Origin: Pokkaliibacter plantistimulans | GTDB lineage: Bacteria; Pseudomonadota; Gammaproteobacteria; Pseudomonadales; Balneatricaceae | DNA length: 64,000 bases | NCBI RefSeq assembly: GCF_046844695.1 | Contig: NZ_CP177354.1 | Span: 4,774,001 to 4,838,000 of the forward strand | Direction of reading: 5' to 3' | Position numbers and translations under genes: made by a program | The notes under the pieces: model-generated | What the model saw: only the letters and a program-made list of their open reading frames with translations | Databases searched by the model: none | Told to the model about the DNA's origin: nothing | In this document: one piece after another, positions 8,198-16,672 of the stretch | Position numbering within the stretch: position 1 is the stretch's first letter | Layout of the letters: every line of letters begins with the position of its first letter

Positions 8198-9770
8198 GGT
8201 TGTTCTCCCCCGCCAGCACGGCTGGCGCTGAGGAGACATACAAGGACCATTCGCGACGCTGAATCGCCCCCACCAGAGCACTCAACTCGCCATCAAGACG
8301 ACGATCTTCATTAATAAAGGCGGCGTATTGGCGCACATCTTCGTGGCTGGCAGCCAGCGCCTGAGGTAATGCCTCGGCACTCAGATCGCCCTGCCGACGC
8401 CGCAGCTCCAAACCCTGGGTTGCCGCCAGCAAAACCGCCGCTGCTACCTGCTCAGTCAGTTGCAGAACCCTGATACAGTCGCGTGCGGCAATGGTACCCA
8501 TGCTGACTTTGTCCTGATTGTGGCACTCAGTTGAGCGCGAGAAGACACTGGCGGGCATAGTCAGTTTCAGGGCTTCGGCTGTCCAGGCCGAGACGGCGAT
8601 CTGCACGGCCTTGAGGCCGTGATTAATGGCGGCGCGCGGGCCACTGGCACCAGACAGATTGGACGGCAGGCCATTGTTGTAGCGGATGTCCATCAATTGC
8701 GCCATTTGCCGGTCTAGCAGATCAGCGATATTGGCAATGGCGTTCTTCAGTGAATCCATAGCAAAGGCCACATGGCCACCGTAGAAATGCCCGCCATGCA
8801 GCACATGCTCACCCTCAGCATCAATGATCGGATTGTCATTGGCGCTGTTGAGTTCATTCTCGATAAAGCCTCGCAACGAATACAACGCATCCTGCAGCAC
8901 ACCGATGACATGCGGTGCACAGCGTAACGAGTAGCGATCCTGCAAGCGTTGCGAATTGCGTGGTGGCGTCGTGCAGTGCAGGTCCTCACGCAGCCAGCGT
9001 GCTATCTGTTGCTGACCTGGGTGAGGTTTGACAGCAAACAGACGCTCATCGAAATGATGGGCATTGCCTTTCAGCACCAGAGTATTAAGAGCGGTAATAC
9101 GGGTCGCCAGTCGCGCCAGATAGTCGGCCCGATGCCAGGCCAGGCAGGCCAGACCTGTCATCACTGCTGTGCCATTCATCAGTGCCAGGCCTTCCTTGGG
9201 TTTTAGTCGTAACGGCGTAATGTCCAGCTCGGCAAACACCTCGGCGGTAGGACGCACGGTGCCACGGTAACGGACTTCCCGCTCGCCACACAGCACCGCA
9301 GCCAGATAGGATAACGGCGTCAGATCACCACTGGCCCCCACCGACCCTTCAGCCGGAATCTGCGGCAGAATGTCATGCTCCAGCAATCGCTCCAGCTGCT
9401 CCAATAATGCCCAGGTCACGCCGGAATGACCTTGTGCCAGGGAGGCAAGACGGGCGGCCACTACCGCTCGACTTTCCTCGTCGTTGAGCATGCGGCCGCT
9501 TCCACAGCCATGAAAGGTATATAGATGAGTAGGCAGTTCAGCCACCAACTCAGCCGGAATACTGGTAGTGCAGGAGTCGCCGTAGCCGGTGGTAACGCCA
9601 TAAATTTCGCCATCTTCAGCCAACAGTCGCTGCAAGAACGCCGGCCCTTTTTCTATCCGGAGCTGATACGCAGTCGTTCTGCTGAGCACAGCCTTACCAC
9701 GTAACTCGGCCACCGCCACGATCTGCTCGATACTCAGGGGGGTTCCATCAAATACTACGACTTCATCCAT
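8190..9770 (-). CDS. HAL/PAL/TAL-family aromatic amino acid ammonia-lyase
   Basis: 526-aa member of the MIO ammonia-lyases. The self-cyclising Ala146-Ser147-Gly148 lies in GSVGASGDLTPLSYLAA, and the catalytic loop tyrosine is in YGVTTGYGD (residues 58-66). It should deaminate tyrosine, phenylalanine or histidine; in APE clusters the expected product is a (hydroxy)cinnamate starter. The selectivity pair that follows the MIO-facing helix reads Phe86-His87 (HLYTFHGCG), which differs from the His-Leu of bacterial TAL and the Ser-His of HutH, so the preferred substrate is uncertain. The start overlaps the upstream acyltransferase stop by 8 bp. Confidence 0.88.
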   Translation of the reverse strand: MDEVVVFDGTPLSIEQIVAVAELRGKAVLSRTTAYQLRIEKGPAFLQRLLAEDGEIYGVTTGYGDSCTTSIPAELVAELPTHLYTFHGCGSGRMLNDEESRAVVAARLASLAQGHSGVTWALLEQLERLLEHDILPQIPAEGSVGASGDLTPLSYLAAVLCGEREVRYRGTVRPTAEVFAELDITPLRLKPKEGLALMNGTAVMTGLACLAWHRADYLARLATRITALNTLVLKGNAHHFDERLFAVKPHPGQQQIARWLREDLHCTTPPRNSQRLQDRYSLRCAPHVIGVLQDALYSLRGFIENELNSANDNPIIDAEGEHVLHGGHFYGGHVAFAMDSLKNAIANIADLLDRQMAQLMDIRYNNGLPSNLSGASGPRAAINHGLKAVQIAVSAWTAEALKLTMPASVFSRSTECHNQDKVSMGTIAARDCIRVLQLTEQVAAAVLLAATQGLELRRRQGDLSAEALPQALAASHEDVRQYAAFINEDRRLDGELSALVGAIQRREWSLYVSSAPAVLAGENNHA

Positions 9771-10743
9771 TGTTACGATCTACCACTGTGTCAGACTGTT
9801 CGACCTGGTCATTGCCACACCAGAAAGGGAAGAAATTGAACCACTGCATGGGCGCTATGCGGCAATAGTGCTCAAGGCGCTGCGCATACTGCTGCAACAC
9901 CGCATCCAGGGCTTGTTGCCGGCTTTTGCGCGGTAAGTGGATACCATCGAGAAAATGTTCCAGATAGATACGATAGCCGCTGCCCTGCTTTATGCAGAAC
10001 ATCAGCATCACTGGACAGCGCAGCAGGGCAGCCAGAATAAAGGGCCCCTGAGGGAATAATGCCCTGGCACCGAGGAACGAGACGCCAGAAACGCGCAGCT
10101 CACCCGATACCGGAATCCTGTCTCCGGCGATGACCACGTATTCGCCCGCGTCCACCCTCTCAGCCAGCAACATCGCAGTCGCTGGCGTCATCTCTGTCAC
10201 CTGCAATAAATTGATCGGTGATTCAGGTGCCAGCCTGGACAGCAACGCATTAAACTTCGCCGCATGCCGGGTATGTACCAGAATGGTCAGCCGAATGCCG
10301 GGCAGGCGATACGCCAGGGCTCTGCACACTTCAATATTGCCCAGGTGGGACACCACAATGACGCCCCCCCGGCCTGACTGGTCGAGCTGTGCGATGGATG
10401 CCTGCTCGTCGAACTGCACATCGTCACGGCGAATCCGTCCCATCCACGCCAGGAACTTGTCCAGGATAGCATCGCCAAAGGCCATAAAATGGCGTAGACC
10501 AGCCCAGTACCGAGGAACTGCCTGCGGCTCCAGGACCCGTATTCTGGCCAGAAACTGTTGCGATGCCGCCCGTGCCACAGGCGTACGCCAGTAGTAGTAC
10601 ACCATCACAGGATAAAGAATCAGATAGAACGCACTACGTCCAAACAAGCGGTAGACGAGCAACAGAAGACGCATGCCCAATACGGTGCCGGACTCGCTCA
10701 GCTGTGCCCAGTGAGCGGCTTTGGCACTTTCTGACTTAGCCAC
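9763..10743 (-). CDS. LpxL-like lipid acyltransferase of the APE operon
   Basis: 326-aa membrane-associated acyltransferase. A GTG start at 10743 is chosen: AAAGGAG lies 8 bp upstream, and GTGGCTAA overlaps the glycosyltransferase stop, whereas the longer in-frame ORF would run 80 bp into that gene with a Cys-rich, unlikely leader. The motif HLGNIE (H-x4-E) matches the LpxL/HtrB active site. It presumably esterifies the glycosylated head group or attaches the aryl polyene chain. In some APE clusters this domain is fused to the GT2 domain as one protein; here they are two overlapping genes. Confidence 0.83.
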   Translation of the reverse strand: MAKSESAKAAHWAQLSESGTVLGMRLLLLVYRLFGRSAFYLILYPVMVYYYWRTPVARAASQQFLARIRVLEPQAVPRYWAGLRHFMAFGDAILDKFLAWMGRIRRDDVQFDEQASIAQLDQSGRGGVIVVSHLGNIEVCRALAYRLPGIRLTILVHTRHAAKFNALLSRLAPESPINLLQVTEMTPATAMLLAERVDAGEYVVIAGDRIPVSGELRVSGVSFLGARALFPQGPFILAALLRCPVMLMFCIKQGSGYRIYLEHFLDGIHLPRKSRQQALDAVLQQYAQRLEHYCRIAPMQWFNFFPFWCGNDQVEQSDTVVDRNNG

Positions 10744-11509
10744 CGGGCGCTCCTTTGCCCGAGCGCAGCCGCCGCTGTAACAGACGTGGCAGACGCCACA
10801 ACATGCCGAAGAATAAGCTGGCATGCATCCGGGAAATCAGCAGGTTGTCATGCAGGACACGAAAATGAGACACCCCATCGAGTGGGTAGTGTACCCGGAC
10901 CGGTATATTGATCAGCCTGCCTCCCTGCCAGCACCAGTGCACCAGCAGCTCAGGATCAAACTCCATACGATCCCCTGTTTTGACATTGGCCAGCATTTGA
11001 TTGACCTGAGGTACCGGATAAACGCGAAACCCACACATGGAATCTCTGATCTGCAGAGACAAGGTATTGATCCACACCCACACGTGGGTCAGATAGCGCG
11101 CCAGATAGCGACCTTTAGGCACACTGTCGTCATACTCCGGATAGCCACTGACCAGCGCGCCGGGATGATCAACAGCAGCAGCCAGTAACTGCGGTAGTCG
11201 CTCAATGTCATGTTGACCGTCAGCATCGACCTGCACGGCATGAGTGAAACCAAGTCGCTCCAACTCAAGCAGACCACTCTTGACCGCGGCACCTTTACCT
11301 CCGTTGTGAGTACGCCGCAGCAACATCACCTGCTCGGCATGAGCGTGTTGCAAGGACTCCAGCACTCGCTGGCAACCCTGATGACTACCGTCATCCACCA
11401 GCAAGATCGGATAACCAAAGGCCATCACCGCCTGCAGTGTCAGACCGATAGCCTCTTCGTGGTTGTAGACAGGAATAAGAATGGCAGTACGCATACTACT
11501 CAACGACAT
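10736..11509 (-). CDS. Family 2 glycosyltransferase of the APE operon
   Basis: 257-aa GT2 enzyme with the nucleotide-sugar fold: IPVYNHEEAIGLTLQAV at the N-terminus, LLVDDGSHQG, GGKGAAVKSGL and the metal-binding DAD in QVDADGQHDIERL. The C-terminus has a hydrophobic stretch (LLISRMHASLFFGMLWRLP). It should transfer a sugar or similar head group that anchors the polyene in the outer membrane; the acceptor is not known from sequence. It overlaps the AMP-ligase/dehydratase gene by 14 bp. AGG lies 7 bp before the chosen ATG; a second ATG five codons in would remove the overlap. Confidence 0.85.
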   Translation of the reverse strand: MSLSSMRTAILIPVYNHEEAIGLTLQAVMAFGYPILLVDDGSHQGCQRVLESLQHAHAEQVMLLRRTHNGGKGAAVKSGLLELERLGFTHAVQVDADGQHDIERLPQLLAAAVDHPGALVSGYPEYDDSVPKGRYLARYLTHVWVWINTLSLQIRDSMCGFRVYPVPQVNQMLANVKTGDRMEFDPELLVHWCWQGGRLINIPVRVHYPLDGVSHFRVLHDNLLISRMHASLFFGMLWRLPRLLQRRLRSGKGAPGG

Positions 11510-13241
11510 AGCGAAACCTACCCGAAGAAAACGGTACAGTTGCCGTACGATATTGGAAGGTTAAATAGCCCTTGTCAGGCTCCAGCTGCAGCAACAACTC
11601 CAGGGCCATGGACGGCCGCAGCAGTTGCTGGAATTTGACGCGCTCAAGACCGACAAAGGCTCCCAGCGTACCGAACTGTTCAGCAAAGCACTCTTTGGCA
11701 AAATACTGAGCCCAGTGCACCTGCACCACCCCCGGCAGAATCGGTGCCTGGTCAAAGTGCCCGTCGAAATAGAGCAGTTCATCGGGGATCTGCAACTGCA
11801 AACACGCCTCATTGCCCGTAACATCACACTGGATTGTCAGCGGCAACGCAGGTCGAGCAGTGGCGGTATGGGCAAAAAGTGCCTGCAGTGCCTGCTGAGT
11901 CAGCTTGCCCTGGCTGTTCCACGGCAGCACTTCCACGATGCGCCAACGACGTGGTAAGACCACCGCCTCAAACTGCCTCGCCAAGGCCGCTTTCAGACCC
12001 CGTAACAGTTCATGTTGTCCCAGTGCCTGACGTTGCTGCTGACCCCAGCGGCTCAACTGCAGCACTACGGCGACCTCGTCGCGGCGTCCAGAAAGCACCA
12101 GTGCATGCGCTTTCTCAACCTCGCCAAGGGAGTTCAACGCCTGTTCCATTGCGGTAAGTGACAAGCGTTTACCTTCTATCTTGGCGATGCGATCTGTACG
12201 GCCCAACAACAGGAAGCCACTGCCCTCTCCTTGCCATTCAATACGATCTGGCTGGGTGTACCAGCCTGTATCTGGCAAATGCGGCGAACGCAACTCCAGC
12301 AACTGATTCTGATCACTGCGCAACGTTACGCCGGCCAACGGTGTCCAGCAGGCTTCCTGTTCAGGACGCTGTATACGCCATGCGATACCGCCGGTTTCCG
12401 AACTGCCATAGATTTCAACAATAGGCATGCCGAAGAAGGTCTGGTTACGCAGACTGGTTTGCCGTGATAGCGGTGCTGCCGAGGAAAATACTCGCTGCCA
12501 GCGCCTCCCCAGCATCTGCCATTCTGGCGTTTGCGGTAACCGTTCAAGGTGTGATGGGCTACTGATCAGCGTTGACTGGCCATAGCATTGACTCGTGATG
12601 TACAGGTCTTCCAGGTAATGGCAGAGGCGGCGTTCGAAGGGAACCCCTTCGGCAAGAGGCCTGAGAATACGAAACAACAAGCCGTAGATGTGCTGATGGC
12701 TGACGGTGGATAACACGACTTCGTCAGGCTGATAAGGCCAGTGCTGAGCATGAGCCTGAAGCTCAGCCGTTAGCTGCCGCAGCTTCTTGCCTATCGCCTT
12801 GGGCGCTCCAGTCGAGCCAGACGTATAAACTTCAACTACCAGCGCGTCGGCCGCGGGCAAGCTCAGACTCGGCACGCCTTGCCCATTCGCACTATCAGTT
12901 ACCGCCCCCTCCCAGTCTCCTAGCACAGCGGAGACCCGCTCCAGCAGCGCAGCACGGGTTTCTGGCAAATTATCCCCCGGCAGACAAGCGGTTTTACCAC
13001 TCAACCATAGCGCCAGAAGCTGTGCAGAAAACTCAAAGGCATCCGGGTTGTACAGGCCCCACAATGAACCACTGTCGTGCTGCTGGATACAAGCGCACCA
13101 GTAACGGACTCGTGTCAGCAACTGCTCCCGTCGCAATACCTGTCCGCGATCCACGGCAACAATCCGGTCCTGCTCACCATGAATTACACCAGCCAGCCAG
13201 TCATCGGCGATTTTTAAAGTCGTGGCAAAGTTATCAGTCAT
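11496..13241 (-). CDS. apeH: Acyl-ACP synthetase (AMP-ligase) fused to a hotdog dehydratase domain
   Basis: 581 aa from the ATG at 13241, which lies 14 bp after the preceding stop (an upstream in-frame start would overlap that gene). The first ~460 residues are an ANL-type adenylating enzyme with the P-loop VYTSGSTGAPKAIGKK and later YGSSETGG and KIEGKR, expected to activate the aryl starter and load it on ACP. The last ~110 residues are a FabZ/ApeI-like hotdog domain (ELLYFDGHFDQAPILPGVVQ) with the His and acidic positions in place. In described systems these are two proteins, ApeH and ApeI; here they are one reading frame without a stop between them. Confidence 0.87.
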   Translation of the reverse strand: MTDNFATTLKIADDWLAGVIHGEQDRIVAVDRGQVLRREQLLTRVRYWCACIQQHDSGSLWGLYNPDAFEFSAQLLALWLSGKTACLPGDNLPETRAALLERVSAVLGDWEGAVTDSANGQGVPSLSLPAADALVVEVYTSGSTGAPKAIGKKLRQLTAELQAHAQHWPYQPDEVVLSTVSHQHIYGLLFRILRPLAEGVPFERRLCHYLEDLYITSQCYGQSTLISSPSHLERLPQTPEWQMLGRRWQRVFSSAAPLSRQTSLRNQTFFGMPIVEIYGSSETGGIAWRIQRPEQEACWTPLAGVTLRSDQNQLLELRSPHLPDTGWYTQPDRIEWQGEGSGFLLLGRTDRIAKIEGKRLSLTAMEQALNSLGEVEKAHALVLSGRRDEVAVVLQLSRWGQQQRQALGQHELLRGLKAALARQFEAVVLPRRWRIVEVLPWNSQGKLTQQALQALFAHTATARPALPLTIQCDVTGNEACLQLQIPDELLYFDGHFDQAPILPGVVQVHWAQYFAKECFAEQFGTLGAFVGLERVKFQQLLRPSMALELLLQLEPDKGYLTFQYRTATVPFSSGRFRYVVE

Positions 13242-13255
13242 CACTCTATCTATAG

Positions 13256-13798
13256 CTATTCGCTGACCGCAGAGGTCTTTATTCTTCTGCGTACCAGCCA
13301 CTCTCCGGCAAGTAGAATGCCGATCAGTGCATAGGCCAGCACACCGTTATACACACCCCAGATTTGGTCACTCATGAATACTGTTGCCAGGGCGACGACC
13401 CCGTTACACGCAAAGAAGCCAGTCCAGACCCAGGTCACACATCGGGTATAACGCACCCCCTCTGCAGATAGATTCGGCTCCTTGAGGCGGGCAATACGCT
13501 CAATCATGCTGTGCTTCTGGCGCAGGCTCAGCGCAAACAGCATCAGCATCGAAACATTCATCAGGACCGGATAAAGCTTCAACGTCTGGGTTGGGGACAA
13601 CCACAGCACCAGTGCTACGGCGATAACCAGGGCCAGCAGCAATACTCGCCGCTCGACGACATCACGACTACTGCATGCCCGCCACAGTAGCAACGCGAAC
13701 ATCAGTGGCAGCAACCACGCAGCGGTGACCTGCCTCAGCAGGAAGTACACCAGCAGCGGATAGCACAGCGACACTATGATCAGCAGCGTTTTGAGCAT
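13256..13798 (-). CDS. COG4648-like integral membrane protein of the APE operon
   Basis: 180-aa polytopic membrane protein with about five to six helices (for example LLIIVSLCYPLLVYFLL, VLLLALVIAVALVLWL, LMNVSMLMLFALSL, FFACNGVVALATVFM, VLAYALIGILLAGEWLV). It lacks a recognisable catalytic motif. A protein of this kind lies between the ACP pair and the AMP-ligase in described APE clusters (usually lettered ApeG). Function unknown; a membrane scaffold or a transporter helper is possible. It starts 1 bp after the ACP stop. Confidence 0.75.
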   Translation of the reverse strand: MLKTLLIIVSLCYPLLVYFLLRQVTAAWLLPLMFALLLWRACSSRDVVERRVLLLALVIAVALVLWLSPTQTLKLYPVLMNVSMLMLFALSLRQKHSMIERIARLKEPNLSAEGVRYTRCVTWVWTGFFACNGVVALATVFMSDQIWGVYNGVLAYALIGILLAGEWLVRRRIKTSAVSE

Positions 13799-13799
13799 T

Positions 13800-14060
13800 T
13801 TAGGCGGTGGTCCCGTTCACCAGCTTATCCACCTCCACCACGACATCCTGCACAGTACGCACAGATTTGAAGTCTTCTGGCTTGATGCGCTTGCCGGTAA
13901 TTTTCTGCAGCTCAACCACCAGATCAACGGCGTCAATGCTGTCAATATCCAGATCACTGTAGAGATTGGCCTGCAGGTGAATATCTGCTGCATCGACCTC
14001 AAACAGCTCCTGCAGAATGGCACTGATTCGCGCAAAAATTTCCTCACGACTATTCATCAC
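13800..14060 (-). CDS. apeF: Acyl carrier protein, APE
   Basis: 86-aa acyl carrier protein. The phosphopantetheine attachment serine is in DLDIDSIDAVDLVVELQ, flanked by acidic residues typical of helix II recognition by partner enzymes. It lies 9 bp downstream of a second ACP gene, the tandem arrangement found in APE clusters, where one ACP carries the aryl starter and the other the extender, or the growing chain. Which is which cannot be told here. Confidence 0.87.
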   Translation of the reverse strand: MMNSREEIFARISAILQELFEVDAADIHLQANLYSDLDIDSIDAVDLVVELQKITGKRIKPEDFKSVRTVQDVVVEVDKLVNGTTA

Positions 14061-14069
14061 ACTTGGCCC

Positions 14070-14327
14070 TTAGATGCGTTGGCTGGAGACCAGATCAACC
14101 AGCGCATTGACGCTAGCGAAATGCTTACGGGTATCTTCTGAATCGGCATTAAGTTTTATGCCGTAACGTTTTTGCAGTGCCAGCCCCAACTCCAGTGCAT
14201 CGATGGAATCCAATCCCAAGCCATCCCCGAACAGAGCTTCAGCATCAATAATGTCAGCCGGAGCGATGTCCTCCAGGTCAAGCACATCGATGATCATATT
14301 CTTCAGTTCCAAGTGCAGACTGCTCAT
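14070..14327 (-). CDS. apeE: Acyl carrier protein, APE
   Basis: 85-aa acyl carrier protein with the DSL-type site in GLGLDSIDALELGLALQ. The ATG at 14327 overlaps the acyltransferase gene by 50 bp; GAGG about 9 bp upstream supports this start, although a second ATG ten codons in would reduce the overlap. The two ACPs differ clearly in sequence, so they are not a recent duplication. Letter assigned by gene order. Confidence 0.86.
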   Translation of the reverse strand: MSSLHLELKNMIIDVLDLEDIAPADIIDAEALFGDGLGLDSIDALELGLALQKRYGIKLNADSEDTRKHFASVNALVDLVSSQRI

Positions 14328-15084
14328 GGACAGAAACCTCTTGATTGAAATAGTGGGTTAAATCTCTTGCCAGAGTACGCGCAGAACGCGACGTCACTTC
14401 ATCATCCAGATAGGGAGCGACAGCAATAGTGGGTTTAATCTGCAAGGTAAAATGCACGCGCTCATCCGGTACCTCGTACCACCGGTCTTCCTTAGTCAGG
14501 GTGGTCGGACTGCAGTGGATGATTACCGGGGTAATGTCGGCTCGGCAACGCAGTGCAATCTGTGCAGCACCCCGTTTCAGGCTCAGTGAGGCTCCCGGCG
14601 TAGTACGAGTACCTTCAGGGAAGACAATCAGTGTGTCGCCTCTTGCCATCGCCTGAGCGGCCGTCTCGATGACATCTTCGCCATCTTCATTGAGGATGTA
14701 ACCGGCTTGTTGAATTGGGCCACGCGTCCAAAGATGGCGAGTCAGACGCCCCTTAACCACACAATTGGCATTGGGAATCAAGGCGATAAGAAACACGACA
14801 TCCAGTAGCGATGGATGATTGGCCAGAACCAACGAGGCCCCTTGCAAACGCTCCTGATCCTTTACTGAAAAGGTCAGAACACCTAAAAGACGCATAATCA
14901 GGATGTAACAGCGAAAGGTACGGTGTATCACACACTTAGCCCGTCGTTGGCGTTGCTGTGAAGTACCCGGTAGCAACCTGAGCAAAGGAAATACCACCAG
15001 ACTCAGCAGCAGCCCCCCAACACCAAACAACAGAAAGCTGAATGCCGTCCCACACCAGCGCCAGATGCGTCCCAACATGGTCAT
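14278..15084 (-). CDS. PlsC-like lysophospholipid acyltransferase of the APE operon
   Basis: 268-aa PlsC-family acyltransferase. Motif I is NHPSLLDV (H-x4-D) and motif III is VFPEGTRT. An N-terminal membrane helix (FSFLLFGVGGLLLSLVVFPLL) anchors it. A PlsC-like protein stands before the ACP pair in described APE clusters (ApeD position) and may build the lipid anchor of the pigment. The start overlaps the upstream stop (ATGA) and the 3' end overlaps the first ACP gene by 50 bp. Confidence 0.86.
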   Translation of the reverse strand: MTMLGRIWRWCGTAFSFLLFGVGGLLLSLVVFPLLRLLPGTSQQRQRRAKCVIHRTFRCYILIMRLLGVLTFSVKDQERLQGASLVLANHPSLLDVVFLIALIPNANCVVKGRLTRHLWTRGPIQQAGYILNEDGEDVIETAAQAMARGDTLIVFPEGTRTTPGASLSLKRGAAQIALRCRADITPVIIHCSPTTLTKEDRWYEVPDERVHFTLQIKPTIAVAPYLDDEVTSRSARTLARDLTHYFNQEVSVHEQSALGTEEYDHRCA

Positions 15085-15791
15085 GGCAACCCCTCCTCTC
15101 GGCGCGTCAGCACCCAGCCGGGAGATCCAGCTTGCAGAGACAGCCTAGTGACCACACCTTGCAATAGCGGCAGTAAAGCAGGACCTGATGAGTATGCTGG
15201 AAGCGCAACTTGCATAGCTTGCTGCAGCAGATATCGATCACCTGAAGTGCCAGAGATCTCAGGTCGCTCCAACAGTAACGCCAGGGCCCATGGGTCCGTG
15301 GGAGCATCCTCAATCGCTGGATACAGAGCGGGTAACGGCAAATCACACAGTACACACAACACGCGTGGTGCATCTTGCAGTTGAGCAGATGCCTCTAACA
15401 ACGCTGCCAGCAATAGATTGTCTGCCGCTGCAACAGCGGTCACAGCACTTGTGTCGCCCCGAGCAATCGACAGTATTCCTGCTACTGCGTTATGTACCGA
15501 CATACTGAACGAAGCAGGAGACACATCTCCACCGGAGGCCAGAGCTTGCAGCAACTCAAGAGTTCGGTGTGCATCACCGTGACGTGAGGCAAACACAACC
15601 GGTATTGACTCGTCAGGGGAGATCAGCTCAGTCGACGTGGTCGCGGCTAATCTTCCAAAGGCTGACAACCTACGACGCAGCATGGCAGGAAAAAGCCCGG
15701 AGCCCGCTTCTTGAGTACAGGAGTCTGGCTTATTGAGCTCACAGATGCCGGATACATTCACAGCCCAGCTATGTAGATTGAATTCAAGCAA
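15081..15791 (-). CDS. Ketosynthase-like chain-length-factor protein lacking the active-site Cys
   Basis: 236-aa protein of the short beta-ketoacyl synthase N-terminal-like family (Ketoacyl-synt_2). The place of the nucleophile reads SFSMSVHNAVAGIL, with no cysteine, so it cannot condense by itself and fits a chain-length-factor role beside a full ketosynthase. The only possible start in frame is TTG at 15791, with an in-frame TAA two codons upstream and only a weak ribosome site. The N-terminus EFNLHSWAVNVSGI matches the family's usual opening, so the start is probably right. It is the first gene of the operon as seen here. Confidence 0.72.
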   Translation of the reverse strand: MLEFNLHSWAVNVSGICELNKPDSCTQEAGSGLFPAMLRRRLSAFGRLAATTSTELISPDESIPVVFASRHGDAHRTLELLQALASGGDVSPASFSMSVHNAVAGILSIARGDTSAVTAVAAADNLLLAALLEASAQLQDAPRVLCVLCDLPLPALYPAIEDAPTDPWALALLLERPEISGTSGDRYLLQQAMQVALPAYSSGPALLPLLQGVVTRLSLQAGSPGWVLTRREEGLP

Positions 15792-15985
15792 GACTTACGG
15801 CCCCAACCTGTACGTCCCTGTTGTCTTAGGCCCTCGCCCAGCAATCAGCAACTGCGATCAAAAGAGTAAGAAATAGAAAAGCAAGCCTAGCTTTAGTAAA
15901 GAATCCAGGCGGAGTATTTTTGCGGAGCGCGATTGTAACCACTTTTACAATCTATTGAAACAAAATTACATAAAAGAGTTTCAGA

Positions 15986-16014
15986 TTGTTCGAACTCTGT
16001 GAGTTCCTTATAAT
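15986..16014 (+). promoter_or_regulatory. Sigma-70-like promoter for the secreted protein gene
   Basis: TTGTTC (15986-15991), 17 bp, then a perfect TATAAT (16009-16014), followed by a purine-rich leader to the GTG start at 16052. The -35 box falls on the upstream in-frame ATG at 15986, which argues against that ATG being used. Confidence 0.6.
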
Positions 16015-16051
16015 CCGGGGCCTCCAAGCTAATACGAGAAAGGATGCTGCG

Positions 16052-16501
16052 GTGAAACTTGCCCACTTTATTACCCCACTGGCCATGTCGGCTCTCATTG
16101 TCTCCTCTCCAATTGCCATGGCCCGCGATACCAAGCATATGCTGCCTCTGGCCAGCGCCATGCAAAGCGCCGACTTCAAAACCAAGTTGGATCCCAGTAT
16201 TCAGCTCTACTTTGGCAACCAGAAACACGGCCAGGTGACCAAGCAGCTACTGGAGGGAGTGGTTACCAATAAAAAGACCAATGCCGTAGGTAAAACCGAT
16301 GAGGCGGCCTGCCAATGGGCGTTGTTGTCAGCCTTGATATCATTGCAGGATCGCGCCAAAAAAGAGGGCGGTAACGCGATTGTCAACATTCATAGCTATT
16401 ACAAGAAGAATGAAGTCAACAGTCCTTCAGAATTCGAGTGCCATGCTGGTGGAATCATGGCAGGGGTCGCGTTAAAGGGCGATATCGTCAAACTGAAGTA
16501 G
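16052..16501 (+). CDS. Secreted protein of unknown function
   Basis: 149-aa exported protein. The GTG start at 16052 is preferred because GAGAAAGGA lies about 8 bp upstream, a good promoter ends 38 bp upstream, and the product then opens with a clean signal peptide (MKLAHFITPLAMSALIVSSPIAMA, cut before RDTK). The mature part has a conserved-looking C-terminal half (EGGNAIVNIHSYYKKNEVNSPSEFECHAGG, then AGVALKGDIVKL) with two cysteines. It resembles small proteobacterial secreted proteins that databases often mislabel as excinuclease subunits; I do not know its function. It is divergent from the aryl polyene operon. Confidence 0.72.
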   Translation: MKLAHFITPLAMSALIVSSPIAMARDTKHMLPLASAMQSADFKTKLDPSIQLYFGNQKHGQVTKQLLEGVVTNKKTNAVGKTDEAACQWALLSALISLQDRAKKEGGNAIVNIHSYYKKNEVNSPSEFECHAGGIMAGVALKGDIVKLK

Positions 16502-16672
16502 TCAGCTCCCCCTGGGATCGATTGGGCGGCAAGCACCTTGCTGTCGCCCATAGTGACGACCTCAAACAGCACTGCAGCTTGCTCATTCCTGTCATTTCCT
16601 CATCGGCAGCTCTTGCTTGCCATCACCGCAGCAGGCAAAGAAAAACCACCTCTGTTAATCGAGCACTACGCC

